Shown in pieces: positions 1 through 14,269 of a stretch of 27,490 nucleotides of DNA (the first letter of the stretch is position 1; each line of letters begins with the position of its first letter). Below the pieces are notes generated by a model that saw only the letters and a list, made by a program, of their open reading frames with translations, ran no database searches and was not told the DNA's origin. The translations under genes and the position numbers were made by a program. Source of the stretch: Gryganskiella cystojenkinii (lineage: Eukaryota; Mortierellomycota; Mortierellomycetes; Mortierellales; Mortierellaceae); NCBI GenBank assembly GCA_015852425.1, contig JAAAIG010000236.1, positions 18,228 to 45,717 on the forward strand, in the 5' to 3' direction.

Positions 1-37
1 GGGGGGGGAGATGGTGGGTAGAGTTCCTCTTTTTTTT

Positions 38-3000
38 TTAATGCTGAGATTCGAGTTCGGGTGCCAGGCGCAGTGTTGAGAGATCTACAGTCCGCATCGT
101 TCCGTCAGAGACCTTTCCAAAGTTCAACGTGGTCTGTTTCACAACTATAAAAAGTTCAGATCAGGGGGTTTCAATCACTCATAAAGGTTAATAGTCATAT
201 TTCAACAGGTATATAGTCAAATAGGCAAAGATGATCTCCAAGACGCCATAAAAAAAAAGAGGGGACCTACTTTGACGGTGGATACCAGCGTAATACAAAC
301 GCATGTAGAGTCTTTGGATTATATCCTTGGTCAATGTGCGTTCCATGAAAGCAGCTCTGACATCAACTATCGTCGAAAATAAAGCCAAAAGAAATTGGAT
401 ACAGTTGAGTAATTCGAGCACTTCTTTTGTACCACTCCAGCAATCGCAAATACTTCAGTGAAGGCACAGAAATACAGGAAAGTATCATCTTACTAATCTT
501 TCCATGCATCAACTTGAGTTTCCTGATCACAGGTTCTAACGCCGTTCGACCGTAACCCGCAATCATTTGATCGTCATCTAGACAGAAGCTGAAGACCTGA
601 ACCCTCTGGCCTAAAGCCCTGTAATCCGTCTCGGGGCCAACTTCGAACCCTCTGTCAATGAACAGAGTCCTGTGCAGCTCATTTAGATCGGGGACTGTTT
701 GGTTTGGCGAGATTGGTGGCACCTTCAGATATGCCACCGCGATACTCCGCCGCAGAAGTGACATCCTATCCGACAACGAGGGCAACTGGTGCAGCGCCAA
801 CAATACAAAGGGAAGAGAGGTACCAAAAATTTGCAGGGTCTCATTGCAAATTTTCCGGTGCTATCACAAAGGTTGAAGAAGAGAGCGAAAGAACACAGTT
901 AAAGAACAGTTCATATTATAAAATAAGCTAAAACAGTCTCGCATGAATGTTTGATTGAATATCGTACTTCTTCTTCCCAGAGTGGCTGCGGGACGGCGCC
1001 TAGAAGGGCGGCGAGTGCTGAGCCAAGTTCCGACTTGACGTCTCCAATGATGGGATCCGTCGTCATTCTCAAGAGCATGCTAATGATCCTTCTGATCTCG
1101 TCTTCATCGTAAAACAACGGACTAGCCACACAGGAAACATTAAAAAAGAAAGAAAAAAATCAGTAAAATGTCTAAGGTTAGTTTGAGTCGATTCAAAAAT
1201 GCAGCATTTCGACCCCAGCAGAAACAGTGGTCAGGCTGACAATGACTTACTCCAATGTTGCTGTCAGATTGATCAATTTAATGATCGCCTTCAAGTTCTG
1301 CACTGGAAACTTAGCCGTCTCCGTACCTGAAAGTAGAACGGCGCAATAGATGACACGGGTTAATATGGTTGATTTGCTGCACCAGTGCCTAATATGGGTG
1401 CTTTCTTATATCTCTATTCCCACTTACTGATGTTACGCTCTCTCTTGGTTTCCGAAGTCACGGGCGTCACGCTCCACTCGACCTCTAGGCACTCTTCCTT
1501 GGCGCCGTAAAGTCGAAATACCGCTGTGAGATCCTCATGGTCCACTCCAAGGATGTTGGTTCTCTACAGCAGTTAACAATAACGAAGCGTGTTAACATCC
1601 CTGTCTACTCCAATGGGTAAATGTTCAAAAGGTTATTTACAACAACTTCTCTACCTGTGTGAGGACCCTTTGAAGAATCGAAAAAACAGATGAAGTCACG
1701 GCAGCATTTTGCTCCGCAGCCATGACCTGGACCAGCCAGTGAAACACAGAAGGTGGCATCCGCCATGCCGATTTGCAGAGGATAGGCAAATAAGGCGACG
1801 TTAGGAAGAGACTCCTGTCTCGTTCGTTCCGTGATCTACTCTGAAGTTTTTCTAGCACCGGGTCCTTTGCGTCCAGGTCATCCGCTTCGAAGCCCGACAC
1901 CGTCAAGGGCTAGATAAAATAAAATCGAATATTAAAAAAAAGTCAGCCCCTTTTTCGATCATATCTATCATTTCTCAGAATTATTTGCATGAAAAAAGAT
2001 CCAACGCCCTTTTTGCATTGCTCGAAAGTTTACCTGCGGCCAGTGCACAAAAAACTCTGCAAGATCGTAAATGATCTCATCCTGTCCTTCCTGCATGATC
2101 TGATTCAAGGCGCCTTCTTGCTCCTTGGATAGAACTCCCTCAGGAAGTTCTGTAGCTGCTGCGTACACGGCGTTTTCCTCCGCCTCTTCATCATAGTCGT
2201 CCAGCTATCAAAAAGAAACAATGGAAATCATCTGCATCAGAATCAAAATAATAAAAAGGCTATAGAAAGAAACTAGCTGGGAGAGGTGAAAACGTTACTA
2301 ACCTCGTCATCGAAAGTTATGTTGGATTGCGTGACCTCGAGATTGTACCCGACCTTCTCTCTCCGAGTCTTTTCCTTGAGTAACGAATCCAGCGAGTTGG
2401 TGATCTTTTTGAGTTTCGTAGGCGCCGCTGCCTTGGAAACGGGTATGTCAAAGTCGATGACCAAAGGTTTAGCCTGGACAGTGACGTTTCGTGCACTCCG
2501 TCGGACACCCATTGTTGTCGCTGATGATTTCGTCGGAGATGATGTCTTTCCTGTAGACCTCCCTGGCAATGGTCCACCTCCAAAGGGATCATCTTCCTCC
2601 ACGAGACCCATTGCCGATGAGCGCGTGCGACGCGGTGGTGGTAGCGATGGCGATTTTCTTTGTGCTGGAGAAGCCGTTGGTGTGGTGTCGCTCGAAAACG
2701 GATCCTCGTCAAGGTCCGAATCTGACTCTTCCAGCATCTAATAGACGCGTGCAAAAGGTAGAGGAGGTCATGATCTCGAAATTGGGCACCAACAAGAAAC
2801 AAAAAAAAACAAAAATAACAATAGGGATCGATGTCATACCATTGGGATTTTCCTGTTGCTGAATCGCTCTAGGGTGATATCGTCGTCGTCTGAAGAGAGT
2901 GCAATGTCTTTTGCAAGTGTCATGTCGACCGATATGTCTGCTACGGGGTCGGGTATGATATCGTCGGCTGTGGCGAAGTAAGGCAGCAACGAAGGAGGAA

Positions 3001-3883
3001 ATGAAGGAAGGAAGGAGCAATTTTTGAGAATGATGTACGGTTAATAACACGAATTCTCATACTTTGCCACAGAAAAAAAGGAAAAGCAAAGCTTCTTTGT
3101 TCGATATCTATACCTATCCCCTTTGGCGACAAGAACTCGTCCTTATCCCAATCCGCCTCGGACTCCGGATCTGAGCCCTCGACCACATGTTCGACCGCGT
3201 CCACAAAGACATCATCCGAGGAGGAGGGGCTTTGATTCGTTTCTGTTTTCTTTTCCGATCCAAGAGCAGTTTCGGGAGTCGAAAACGTCAAGGGTCGCAT
3301 GGGAGAAGAGTTGAAGAGAGGTTTCGTCGTCCACTTTGGCTTTCGGGGTGAGATGGCTTGTCGCCTGAGAAACTCGGTTGAGGATGGACTCAAGACTCTG
3401 TCCAGGGGACTCTCCACTTGCCAAGGTTCGACCGCAGGATGAGCTGCTGCTGCAATGATGTCGTCTTCCTCGTAAATATCTTCTGCTGGTTCTCTGTACG
3501 TTGGTGATCTAAAAGATGGTGCGCTGTAAGAAGGGTCCTCAGGCGCTGCAGAGGGCTCTCGACGAGGCGGTGATGCGGTGTGTTCGTCTGTGGATTCTGC
3601 TGGCTTGATGGTCTCTGATGAAATTGTCGATTTGGTGGCGTCTATTGACGGCTCGTCTGTTGCGGGTGGAGGAGAGGGCGAAGAAGTAGGACCGAGAGAG
3701 CTTGGGGGTGTGGGTTCACGTGTGGGTTGTGCCGTTCTATGAGGAGAGGGAAAGGGGGGGTTGCGTTAGAGTGTTGTGTGTGTGAGTGAGTGTCAGTCAA
3801 AGTCAAGCCTGGTGTTGCTGCTGTGTTACGAATCGGGCGTTGCTTTTTTACTTTGGGCGGAAAAAGAAGGTGAGGGGCCGCAT
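38..3883 (-). CDS. CANIN-domain protein, SLF2/Nse6-like SMC5/6 partner
   Basis: Model of 12 exons: 3883-3852, 3736-3114, 2967-2840, 2737-2303, 2204-2034, 1909-1655, 1563-1428, 1326-1251, 1121-968, 785-436, 356-271, 144-38; about 850 residues. All junctions are GT-AG and in phase. The one uncertain junction is 436/356; 422/366 also keeps frame. Residues 1 to about 430 are Ser/Pro/acidic and look disordered; the rest is compact and helical, with segments such as SPYLPILCKSAWRMPPSVFH and DEDEIRRIISMLLRM. I read this half as the CANIN domain (coiled-coil SMC6 and NSE5 interacting) of FAM178/SLF2, from memory of the family. Such proteins help load SMC5/6 at damaged DNA. The start was chosen because only the ATG at 3883 joins exon 2 in frame; it gives MRPLTFFFRPK. 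The last exon adds a basic tail with KQTTLNFGK. Structure is firm; family is moderate. Confidence 0.6.
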
Positions 3884-4378
3884 GCTGATTCATTGAAAAA
3901 GAAAAGAACAGAGTGTGCAAAGGGTTAGCTGTTTTTGGCAAGGTCATGGGTCAAGTCTGGCACATGAATGTGTGCGTCCCAGGGGGAAAGGAAAAGAGGT
4001 CGTACCCGTGCGGCGATGAATCTGGATGCTTTGGTGTTCTCGCCATTTGTTTGTTTTGTCGCATTCGAATAGGAACAGAGACAGAAACGATGCGGTGAAA
4101 GTGTGCAATCAACACAAAAACCTTTTTTGGACTTTTTTTGCCACTTCACGGAAAGACGCCCAATAAAAATCACGTGTATTGAAGTCACATGATCAGCGCA
4201 GCCAAAGGCACCTCTTTTTTTGTTAAAAGGGTCTTATCGCTGTCTTGCTTGTTCTCTTTGCACCCCTTTCCTGTCTCCCCCACGACTGTTTTAGTGTCTT
4301 TCCGCCGCGAAACCTTCGCCTTCTGTTGTGCCCTTGCTTCCCAGTGTCTTCACATTTCAGCTCCATCTCTTTCACACC
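3884..4378. promoter_or_regulatory. Divergent promoter, SLF2-like / DCAF11-like genes
   Basis: This 495-bp gap separates two oppositely transcribed genes. It contains a CCAAT box at 4160-4164 and a palindromic CACGTG E-box at 4171-4176, followed by CACATG at about 4186. No TATA box sits at a canonical distance on either side. The last 120 bp before 4379 are pyrimidine-rich, as expected for a fungal 5' leader. A bHLH or Cbf1-type factor binding here is inference. Confidence 0.4.
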
Positions 4379-7156
4379 ATGAGCGACAGCAGCGACCATG
4401 ACGAGAGTCTCATGGAGGACGTCGTCGAACACTCCGCTTCCGAGGAAGAAGAAGAGGAAGAAGAAGGGGAAGACTACAACTATGAGGATGCCGCCGAGGA
4501 CGATGATGACGAAGAGGATGAGGAAGATGACGACGAGGATGGTGATTATGTGGATGAAGACGAGGACGACGACGAGCACGAGCACTTCTATGAGATCTTT
4601 GAACGTGCCACCGATGACGAGTCTGGAGACGAGGACGAGGCTGAAGAAGAAGACGAAGAGCTCACCTTGGCGGATATTTTGGCCGAAGCAGGTGAGCAAA
4701 AGACAAGCTGTCACCTTCTTTACGTTTTCTGAAGAGATGGTCATCGAATGAGTCTCTAACGCGAACCCCTCTTTGGAATCTCTCTACCATGAAGATGGTC
4801 AACCGAACAGACTGCGAAGACGTAAGCCCAATGCTCCTTCTTCCTCGTCAATGCATGCGATTGTGATACTCTTATTCTTTTGCTACCAATTGTCTTAAAC
4901 CTTTCCTATCGACTTGATGAATGAACTACCTAGTCATGGCCATTATTCAAGCCATTAACGCAGGAAACGACGTGAGCTTTGGTCGTCGTCGGAGACAACG
5001 GACCCCTTCGCCCATGCCTGAACCGGACCTTGAAATGGGACGAGAGCTCTTGAATTCGGGCGAGTTTGGTCGTGTCGAGTCTGCATATGTTCCCAACACG
5101 CAACAGCGGAAACAGAATGGTCTCTCCAAGAAGCTTTGGATGCGAGAACTCAAGCCCAGAGCGGTCAATACTTTGTCACTGGGAGAGGTACAAAGGACCT
5201 TTTTTTTTTTTTTTTTTTTTTTAGCGGTTTTTTCAATTATTTTTTTCGATCGGGTTTCTCAGATCGATCTCTCCTCCGCGTCACCTGGTCGTCTGCTAAT
5301 AGTGCACTCTTTGTTTGCTTTTTTTTTTTTTTTTTCTTTCGCCGTCCATTATTTCCCACAACAGAGCATTTTACCCGATAACCCTGGCAAGGTCGTTGAT
5401 GTTTACACCGACTCGGCCTACTCTGGCGAGTACTCGGACGACGGGTATGTTTTTATGACATGGAAAAAATTCCCAAATCCAGGACCAAAGCTAATGCGCA
5501 GTCCAAACAACCAACCCCTTTTCTCAATTCCTCGTAGAGCGAAAGTTCTACGAGTTAAACTCTACCAATCTTGTCACTTACACAAAACGTTGCTATGTCG
5601 TTAGATCCATATTTGCGTCTTGCGACAAGGACTGGCAACTGCGCATCTATAAAACTGCGGGTAACAAGCTGATTCGCCAAAAAGTGATACAGGGCATGCC
5701 AGGACAATGGACCATCACAGATCACAACCTCTCCTTGGACAACGACTGGCTTATCTATTCGAGTATCACACCCTACGTCTACCTTACCCGAACTGCGGCA
5801 GACGCACCGGATGTACATCATCAGCTGGACTTTTCGGGTGACCATCACGATCGTGGAGTAAGGAGCCCAATGCTACAGAAAAAAAATTGTTTGAGCGTCG
5901 ATCGTGTTTCTTTTTTCACGCCGAAAGAAATAATATGCGGCTGACAACTTCATTTTTTTTCTTGTGGATATTTAGATTTGGTCTGTGCGATTTTCAGGAG
6001 ATGGCAGGGAAATCGTTGCTGGAGGTCAGGGTCGCATCTATGGTAGGGGAAATCAAAAAACCGCGCAATGTCTTTGGAATGTCTGATGCGCAGTTACTCA
6101 TTGTGTCCCCTTTTTTTTGCACAGTGTACGATATCGAATCGAGAACGGTGCTTCATTCTGTCATGGCGCACAGACAAGATGTCAATTCTGTTTGTTTTGC
6201 GGAACCATCGTCATCTCAGGTCATCTTTAGTGGGAGCGATGACGGCACCGTCAAAGTTTGGTAAGAATCAACTTCAGCGTAATGTATCTATGGGGAAAAA
6301 ATGAGCGCCGAGGTTTTTTTGTTTTTACCAACGAAACACATTGGCTGTTTGCTTTAATAGGGATCGTCGATCTATGCGCGGAGGAAGAAACAGTGCACCG
6401 TCGGGAGTTCTTGTTGGACACTCAGAAGGAATCACATACGTCACGTCGAAGGGCGACAATCGATACCTGGCCAGTAACGGAAAGGATCAAAAGATGCTCC
6501 TCTGGGATCTGCGTAGAATGCACTCCAATCAAGACTTTGCCAGACTACCGCGGAGAAGAGAAACCGATTTTGACTATCGAACGGACGTCTACACTGGTCA
6601 CAAGTCTGCCAAGATCGCTGTAAGTCATCACACTTCTGCTTCAGCCTTGTTGGTCATCCTGACGTGAAGGTTGATCTTGTTTCAACGACAATTATTTAAT
6701 TTTTTTTTTTTTTTTGTTCAAACATAAAAGGGCGACTGCTCCGTCATGACATTCCAGGGACACAAGGTGTTGCGAACCTTGATTCGATGCCATTTCTCGC
6801 CGATGCACTCGACCGGCCAACGGTACCTCTACACCGGAAGTGCAGATGGCAAAGTGGCGATCTATCGGTTGGATGGCACGCGTGTTCGGACGTTGGATGT
6901 GAGTGATGCCTTTCATCGGTACCGAAAATCGGATACGACGAGGTATCTGGCGCGCGATGTGAGCTGGCATCCATACTATCCTACCTTGCTCAGCTCGTGC
7001 ATGGGAGCGGATCGAGCATATTACCGGAATGTGCCCGGTGGTATTGTCCAGCACTCGTTTGGTCGCATTGGCGATATAGAGTCTGGTATCTCTGAGGATT
7101 CCTCGGATCATGAGATTGCACCAGCACGCCCTCGTCAGCGACCCCGGTTCCATTGA
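4379..7156 (+). CDS. DCAF11: WD40 protein, DCAF11/LEC14B family (CUL4-DDB1 receptor)
   Basis: Nine exons: 4379-4691, 4795-4821, 4934-5187, 5365-5444, 5605-5857, 5976-6042, 6125-6260, 6361-6619, 6731-7156; 604 residues. Family members are substrate receptors of CUL4-DDB1 ubiquitin ligases. The first ~100 residues are nearly all Asp/Glu. The WD40 part shows family signatures in order: VYTDSAYSGEYSDDG, then SIFASCDKDWQLRIY, PGQWTITDHNLSLDNDW, FSGSDDGTVKVWD, GHSEGITYVTSKGDNRYLAS, KDQKMLLWDLRR, FQGHKVLRTLIRCHFSPMHS, and LARDVSWHPYYPTLLSS. These match human DCAF11 and plant LEC14B block by block from memory. The exon starting at 5605 was placed by this alignment and phase (GG|A); a later-looking open frame inside 5445-5604 is intron. 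The ATG at 4379 lies in a good context (ACC ATG A). The C-terminus after the last blade is Pro/Arg-rich. Confidence 0.85.
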
Positions 7157-7425
7157 AGCAAGAAATAGAATGTTATCAATAAAAATAAAAAAAAGAGCCC
7201 GCAGCGCCATGGTATCTTTGATGAGATGGAAACGGGTACGCGTTTGAGACACGCGCAAAAGGTTTGCTGTAAACAGTCACACTTTTTTTTTTTTTTTTTT
7301 GTTCTCTCACACAAAAAAGTGGCCAAAACGCACTCAAAAAAAAAAGGAAAAAAAAAGGTGAGGTCATTCATTCCCTCTTTTTGGCTCCATTCACACAACG
7401 TTCCCTCATTCATTACATCTTCACC
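7157..7425 (+). terminator. 3' end of DCAF11-like gene and RING-gene leader
   Basis: AATAAA lies at 7178-7183, 22 nt after the stop, followed by further A-rich sequence; it is the likely poly(A) signal. Downstream are T- and A-homopolymer runs (7282-7300, 7338-7357) and then a TC-rich stretch up to the next ATG. No other coding signal was seen. Confidence 0.5.
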
Positions 7426-9942
7426 ATGGACCAACAACAGCAACAGCAAAATGACCCAAGTCTCCCGCAGTCGCAGCAGACACAGGGACAACAACAGCAA
7501 CAACAACAAGAGCACCCTGGAGAAATCTCGACCACGACAGGGACTGGAACTCCGCCAGAGGGAGCGACTCTGGCAGCCTCTGCCCCTCCTGCACCTGTCT
7601 CCACGACGACCGCTGCTACTCTCACCAATGCCTCAACTTTGAACCCAACCGCGACTGCCGGGAGTGTTCCGTCTACAGCCATGGAAACGACTTCAACATC
7701 AACAGAAGCTCCGACGACCCAGTCCGCGTATCGGAGTACCTCACCAGCCCCACCCCCGGGAACCTACCCTCCACCTGATGGTCCTCCACCATCCTCCAAT
7801 TTGATTAACGTACCATCAAGCTACCCTCTCCCCGCTTCGCCTGCAGTGTCAAGACCTCCTTCAGTGCCACCAGCGCCTACTGTCATACCCGCCGCAGCGC
7901 AGTCCTCGACCTCGACCACGTCCTCGGCTGCACCTGCCATTACCGCTACTGTCAGCTCTGGAACAACCCAAGGGAAACAATATTGGTGTCATAAGGTGAA
8001 ACAAAGATGCTCTGAATGTGTGTGTGCAAGAGAGAAGTCGACAAGTCGCATAATAACGCCAAGTACTGATACCTTTGAGTTATTCTCATGTTTACTTGGG
8101 CTTTTCTTCTGAAACATAGTGTCAAAGGGAAATCACCCCAATCCTAACTCCAGACCCTGTTTGTCCCAACTGCTACAACGATTTTGTGGAGGAGGTAACA
8201 TGAAATTGATAATGAGAGGGGGGGAGGGGGGGAGAGAGATTTGGTGGTCATCGTGACTTCTTTGTCCATGCCGTGGAAGCGTCTGCGCTCTGCCGTTCTA
8301 TTTTTTTACTAGCGTTGTTCAATTTTTCGACGACAGCCTTGCGCACTTTCGTGGATATTTCGACACAATAAGGATCATCTTGCTTACTGATTTGTAATAT
8401 TTGTATTAGATCGAAGCGACCAATGATCCTCGGACATTCGCTGTGCAACCTCCAGATGCGACAAGAGGAAACAATAACAACAGTCAATACCCTGGAACAC
8501 AATCGACCGGAGAAAGAAACGTTCGACGAGCGGATGAACCCGTTAACCTCGAGGATCTCTTTCAACTCTGGCAAGCTGTCGCAAATCCCCAGCGCGCGGC
8601 ACAACAGCAACATTCAGAACTTATACAACAGTGGGAACAACGTAATCAACAGCGTGAGCAAAGACAGCAGCCGGCGTCTCCTTTCGCTGGACCAGGTCAT
8701 ACGACGTCATCGTCCCATTCCTTTGTTTTTAGTTCTGGTCCCTCGGGATTCACTCGGACAGTGACGACGATCGGACCTGATGGACGACCCCAGACGACTC
8801 GGACTAGCACCGGTGGATCTGCGGGGTCCAACATGTCTGGGACGGGATCCGATGGTGATAGCGGTGAACCGCAGTGGCATACTGCACCTTCGTTCATCAA
8901 TGGGTAAAGATCGAATGGAATCATTTCATCTACTTTTACACATGAACCAAGCCATGTTGACACAAATTATTGCTCTGCAATTGACTCTTCCGAATAATAT
9001 TTAGACTTTTGAACCGACTCGGCATCCAATTCAGTTACACGACCGATCCGAGAGCACTTCAAGGATTTATGGGAGGCGGTGGAGGTGCAGGGTTGTTCCC
9101 CATGGTTGGAAACCCAGGTGATTATGCTTGGGGACAAGGTGGACTCGATGATATTATCTCTCAGATGATGGAGTTGCAAAAGTATGTGCAAAGTGTAATT
9201 TTCGATGTGGGGGGGTTATTATTGATTCCTGATGCTCAGTGGTCTGGACTACTCTTCACGACCCCTACTAATTGTCTCGCTTTCACCATTAACCTACTTT
9301 TTTTTAGCCGCCAACATGGTCCAGTCGCGGCCACAGATGAGATCATCAACAACATTCCTCACCACACTCTTTCAGATGCTGAGCTAGGTTCGTGAGAATC
9401 ATCTATTGGCTCTTTTTTTTTTTGTTTTGGATCTTTGGCAGAGCTGACACTTTTTGCCCAATCTATTATTTATAGCCGACAAGACGGAGTGCAGTGTCTG
9501 CAAGGAGGAGTTCACGAAGGAGGATACACTTTTGAACCTACCATGCAAACACATCTTTCATGATGCCTGCATCAAACCCTGGCTCAAAGTCAGCGGTACC
9601 TGTCCAACCTGGTAAGAGAAAGAAGGAGACACGTTGTGTAAAGCTGCAGATGAAGGGCGGGGTGTCGTTTATTGTTGTTTATTATTATTTTTTTACCCTT
9701 ACCATATTAATACTCACTCGTTCTATTTATCTGATAGCCGATATTCTCTTGTAGAAGGTCGTCATGCATCGACAGAAGATGATCATCATCACGCACCCTC
9801 GGGAAACGTTACCAACGCTGGAACAGGGACTGGTGCTGGCGCTGCAAGTGGAGGTGCTCCAACTACCCAGACCCCAGGGTCTTTCCCCTCCGCACCCGTA
9901 AACAACCCTTCATATCTCCCTCCTCATGAACCCTTGGACTAG
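7426..9942 (+). CDS. RING-H2 E3 ubiquitin ligase, RNF126/RNF115 type
   Basis: Seven exons: 7426-7995, 8120-8194, 8410-8903, 9005-9181, 9308-9387, 9476-9611, 9738-9942; 578 residues. Two zinc modules frame the protein. An N-terminal zinc ribbon crosses the first intron: YWCHK, then CQRE and VCPNCYNDFVEE, giving the CxxC...CxxC layout of RNF126/BCA2-type ligases that binds ubiquitin or cargo. A C-terminal RING-H2 at about residues 470-511 reads CSVCKEEF, LPCKHIFHDACIKPWL, TCPTC, a complete C3H2C3 set; the last Cys is split by the intron at 9612-9737. Between them lie low-complexity Q-, S/T/P- and G-rich stretches and FSYTTDPRALQGFMGG. The ATG at 7426 sits in CACC ATG G and starts the poly-Q N-terminus. 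Likely cytosolic quality-control or trafficking ligase; the substrate cannot be read from sequence. Confidence 0.85.
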
Positions 9943-10172
9943 TGAAAACGGATTAGACTTAACGCGTCCGACCCTTCTATTAAATCTTCTACCTCAATTA
10001 AACAACCACAAGTATTGCACATGATACTCCTTAGTTGTCTTTTCAATGTTTTGGGTTTATTAGTGAAATGAAAAGTGAAAAAAAGCAAGTCCAGCCTCGA
10101 CGACTCAAAGGCGATGGAGTAGATTTAAAACAATCAAAACGAAACGCGACAGTCGTGAGAGATGAAAGATGT
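9943..10172. terminator. Convergent 3' ends of RING ligase and alanyl-tRNA synthetase
   Basis: The two genes converge across 230 bp. For the minus-strand synthetase, AATAAA is read at 10061-10056, about 112 nt past its stop. For the plus-strand ligase only the weaker ATTAAA-type motifs at about 9980 and 9998 are seen. Nothing coding was found here. Confidence 0.45.
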
Positions 10173-13716
<3,544 letters not shown>

Positions 13717-14028
13717 TCTGACTGTGCGTGGGACCTGAAATTGAGAATGGATAGAAAAGTATAGGGGGGGGGGATGAGTTTTTTGTTTTGTTTTTGCTTC
13801 GTAGACACACACACACACACACGTGGATAATAACAAGCAGGGAGGATAAAAGGTACGTACAGGGAGGATGGGTATGAAGAGAAATGGATGGAAGGAAAGG
13901 AATGAAAAAAAAGCGTGCGAGTTTCTTTTTATCTTTTTTGGACAGACGAACCACTCTTTGGTCGCACCGCCTGGCACACTGAGAAAAGACAGGGAGAGCC
14001 CACGGACCTGTCGAATGTTTTTGGTGGC
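13717..14028 (-). other. In-frame ATG-less 5' extension of AlaRS, possible mitochondrial leader
   Basis: The frame of the synthetase stays open from its ATG back to a TAA at 14031-14029. A plausible intron lies at 13860-13735 (GTACGT donor, TTTTCAG acceptor, containing an (AC)9 run); its removal keeps the frame. The spliced extension would read [18 protein letters not shown] and then [20 protein letters not shown], ending VPRTVR before Met1. It is basic and hydrophobic with one acidic residue. There is no ATG; GTG at 13977 has A at -3, and CTG and ATT codons lie upstream. S. cerevisiae ALA1 is known to make its mitochondrial form from upstream ACG codons, so a non-AUG start is a reasonable guess, not shown. 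Confidence 0.4.
13805..13822. repeat. (AC)9 microsatellite
   Basis: Nine uninterrupted AC units, inside the predicted leader intron of the alanyl-tRNA synthetase gene. Confidence 0.95.
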
Positions 14029-14269
14029 TTAGACCCTTTTTTCTTTCTTTTTTGCCTTTGGCTCATTGTGGGTCATTGAGGACACAGCGTGTCTCGGTGT
14101 TGCACGTGACATTTGGAATGGAACGAGATTTGCCACCATTTTTTTTCTTTTTTTTCTTTCTGCTGCAAGGTCCATCTGACCCATCCATCAGTCCTCTTCT
14201 GCCGTCAGCCTCCTCATCCCGTCCACCGACCTGCAGCCAGAAAACGAAGCAGGAAATAAGAATTCAAAT
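14029..14269. promoter_or_regulatory. Divergent upstream region, AlaRS / F-box gene
   Basis: A CACGTG E-box at 14103-14108 (context GCACGTGAC) lies between the two divergent genes, about 165 bp before the F-box ATG. It is followed by a T-rich block at 14140-14158 and a CT-rich leader. No TATA box was seen. Which gene the E-box serves is unknown. Confidence 0.35.

Noticed and set aside
4223..4744. 173-codon minus-strand frame rich in Val/Ile/Leu and Phe, like a membrane protein
   Set aside because: It is the complement of the poly-acidic N-terminus of the DCAF11-like gene; the hydrophobic pattern is a codon artefact.
5520..5604. Open stretch reading RKFYELNSTNLVTYTKRCYV upstream of the fifth exon of the DCAF11-like gene
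   Set aside because: No splice pairing joins it in phase with the strong GTATGT donor at 5445, and the family aligns directly from SDDG to SIFASCDKDW, so it is intron.
8216..8236. G-rich run as a possible quadruplex
   Set aside because: Only two long G runs are present, inside an intron; four runs with short loops are needed for a convincing case.
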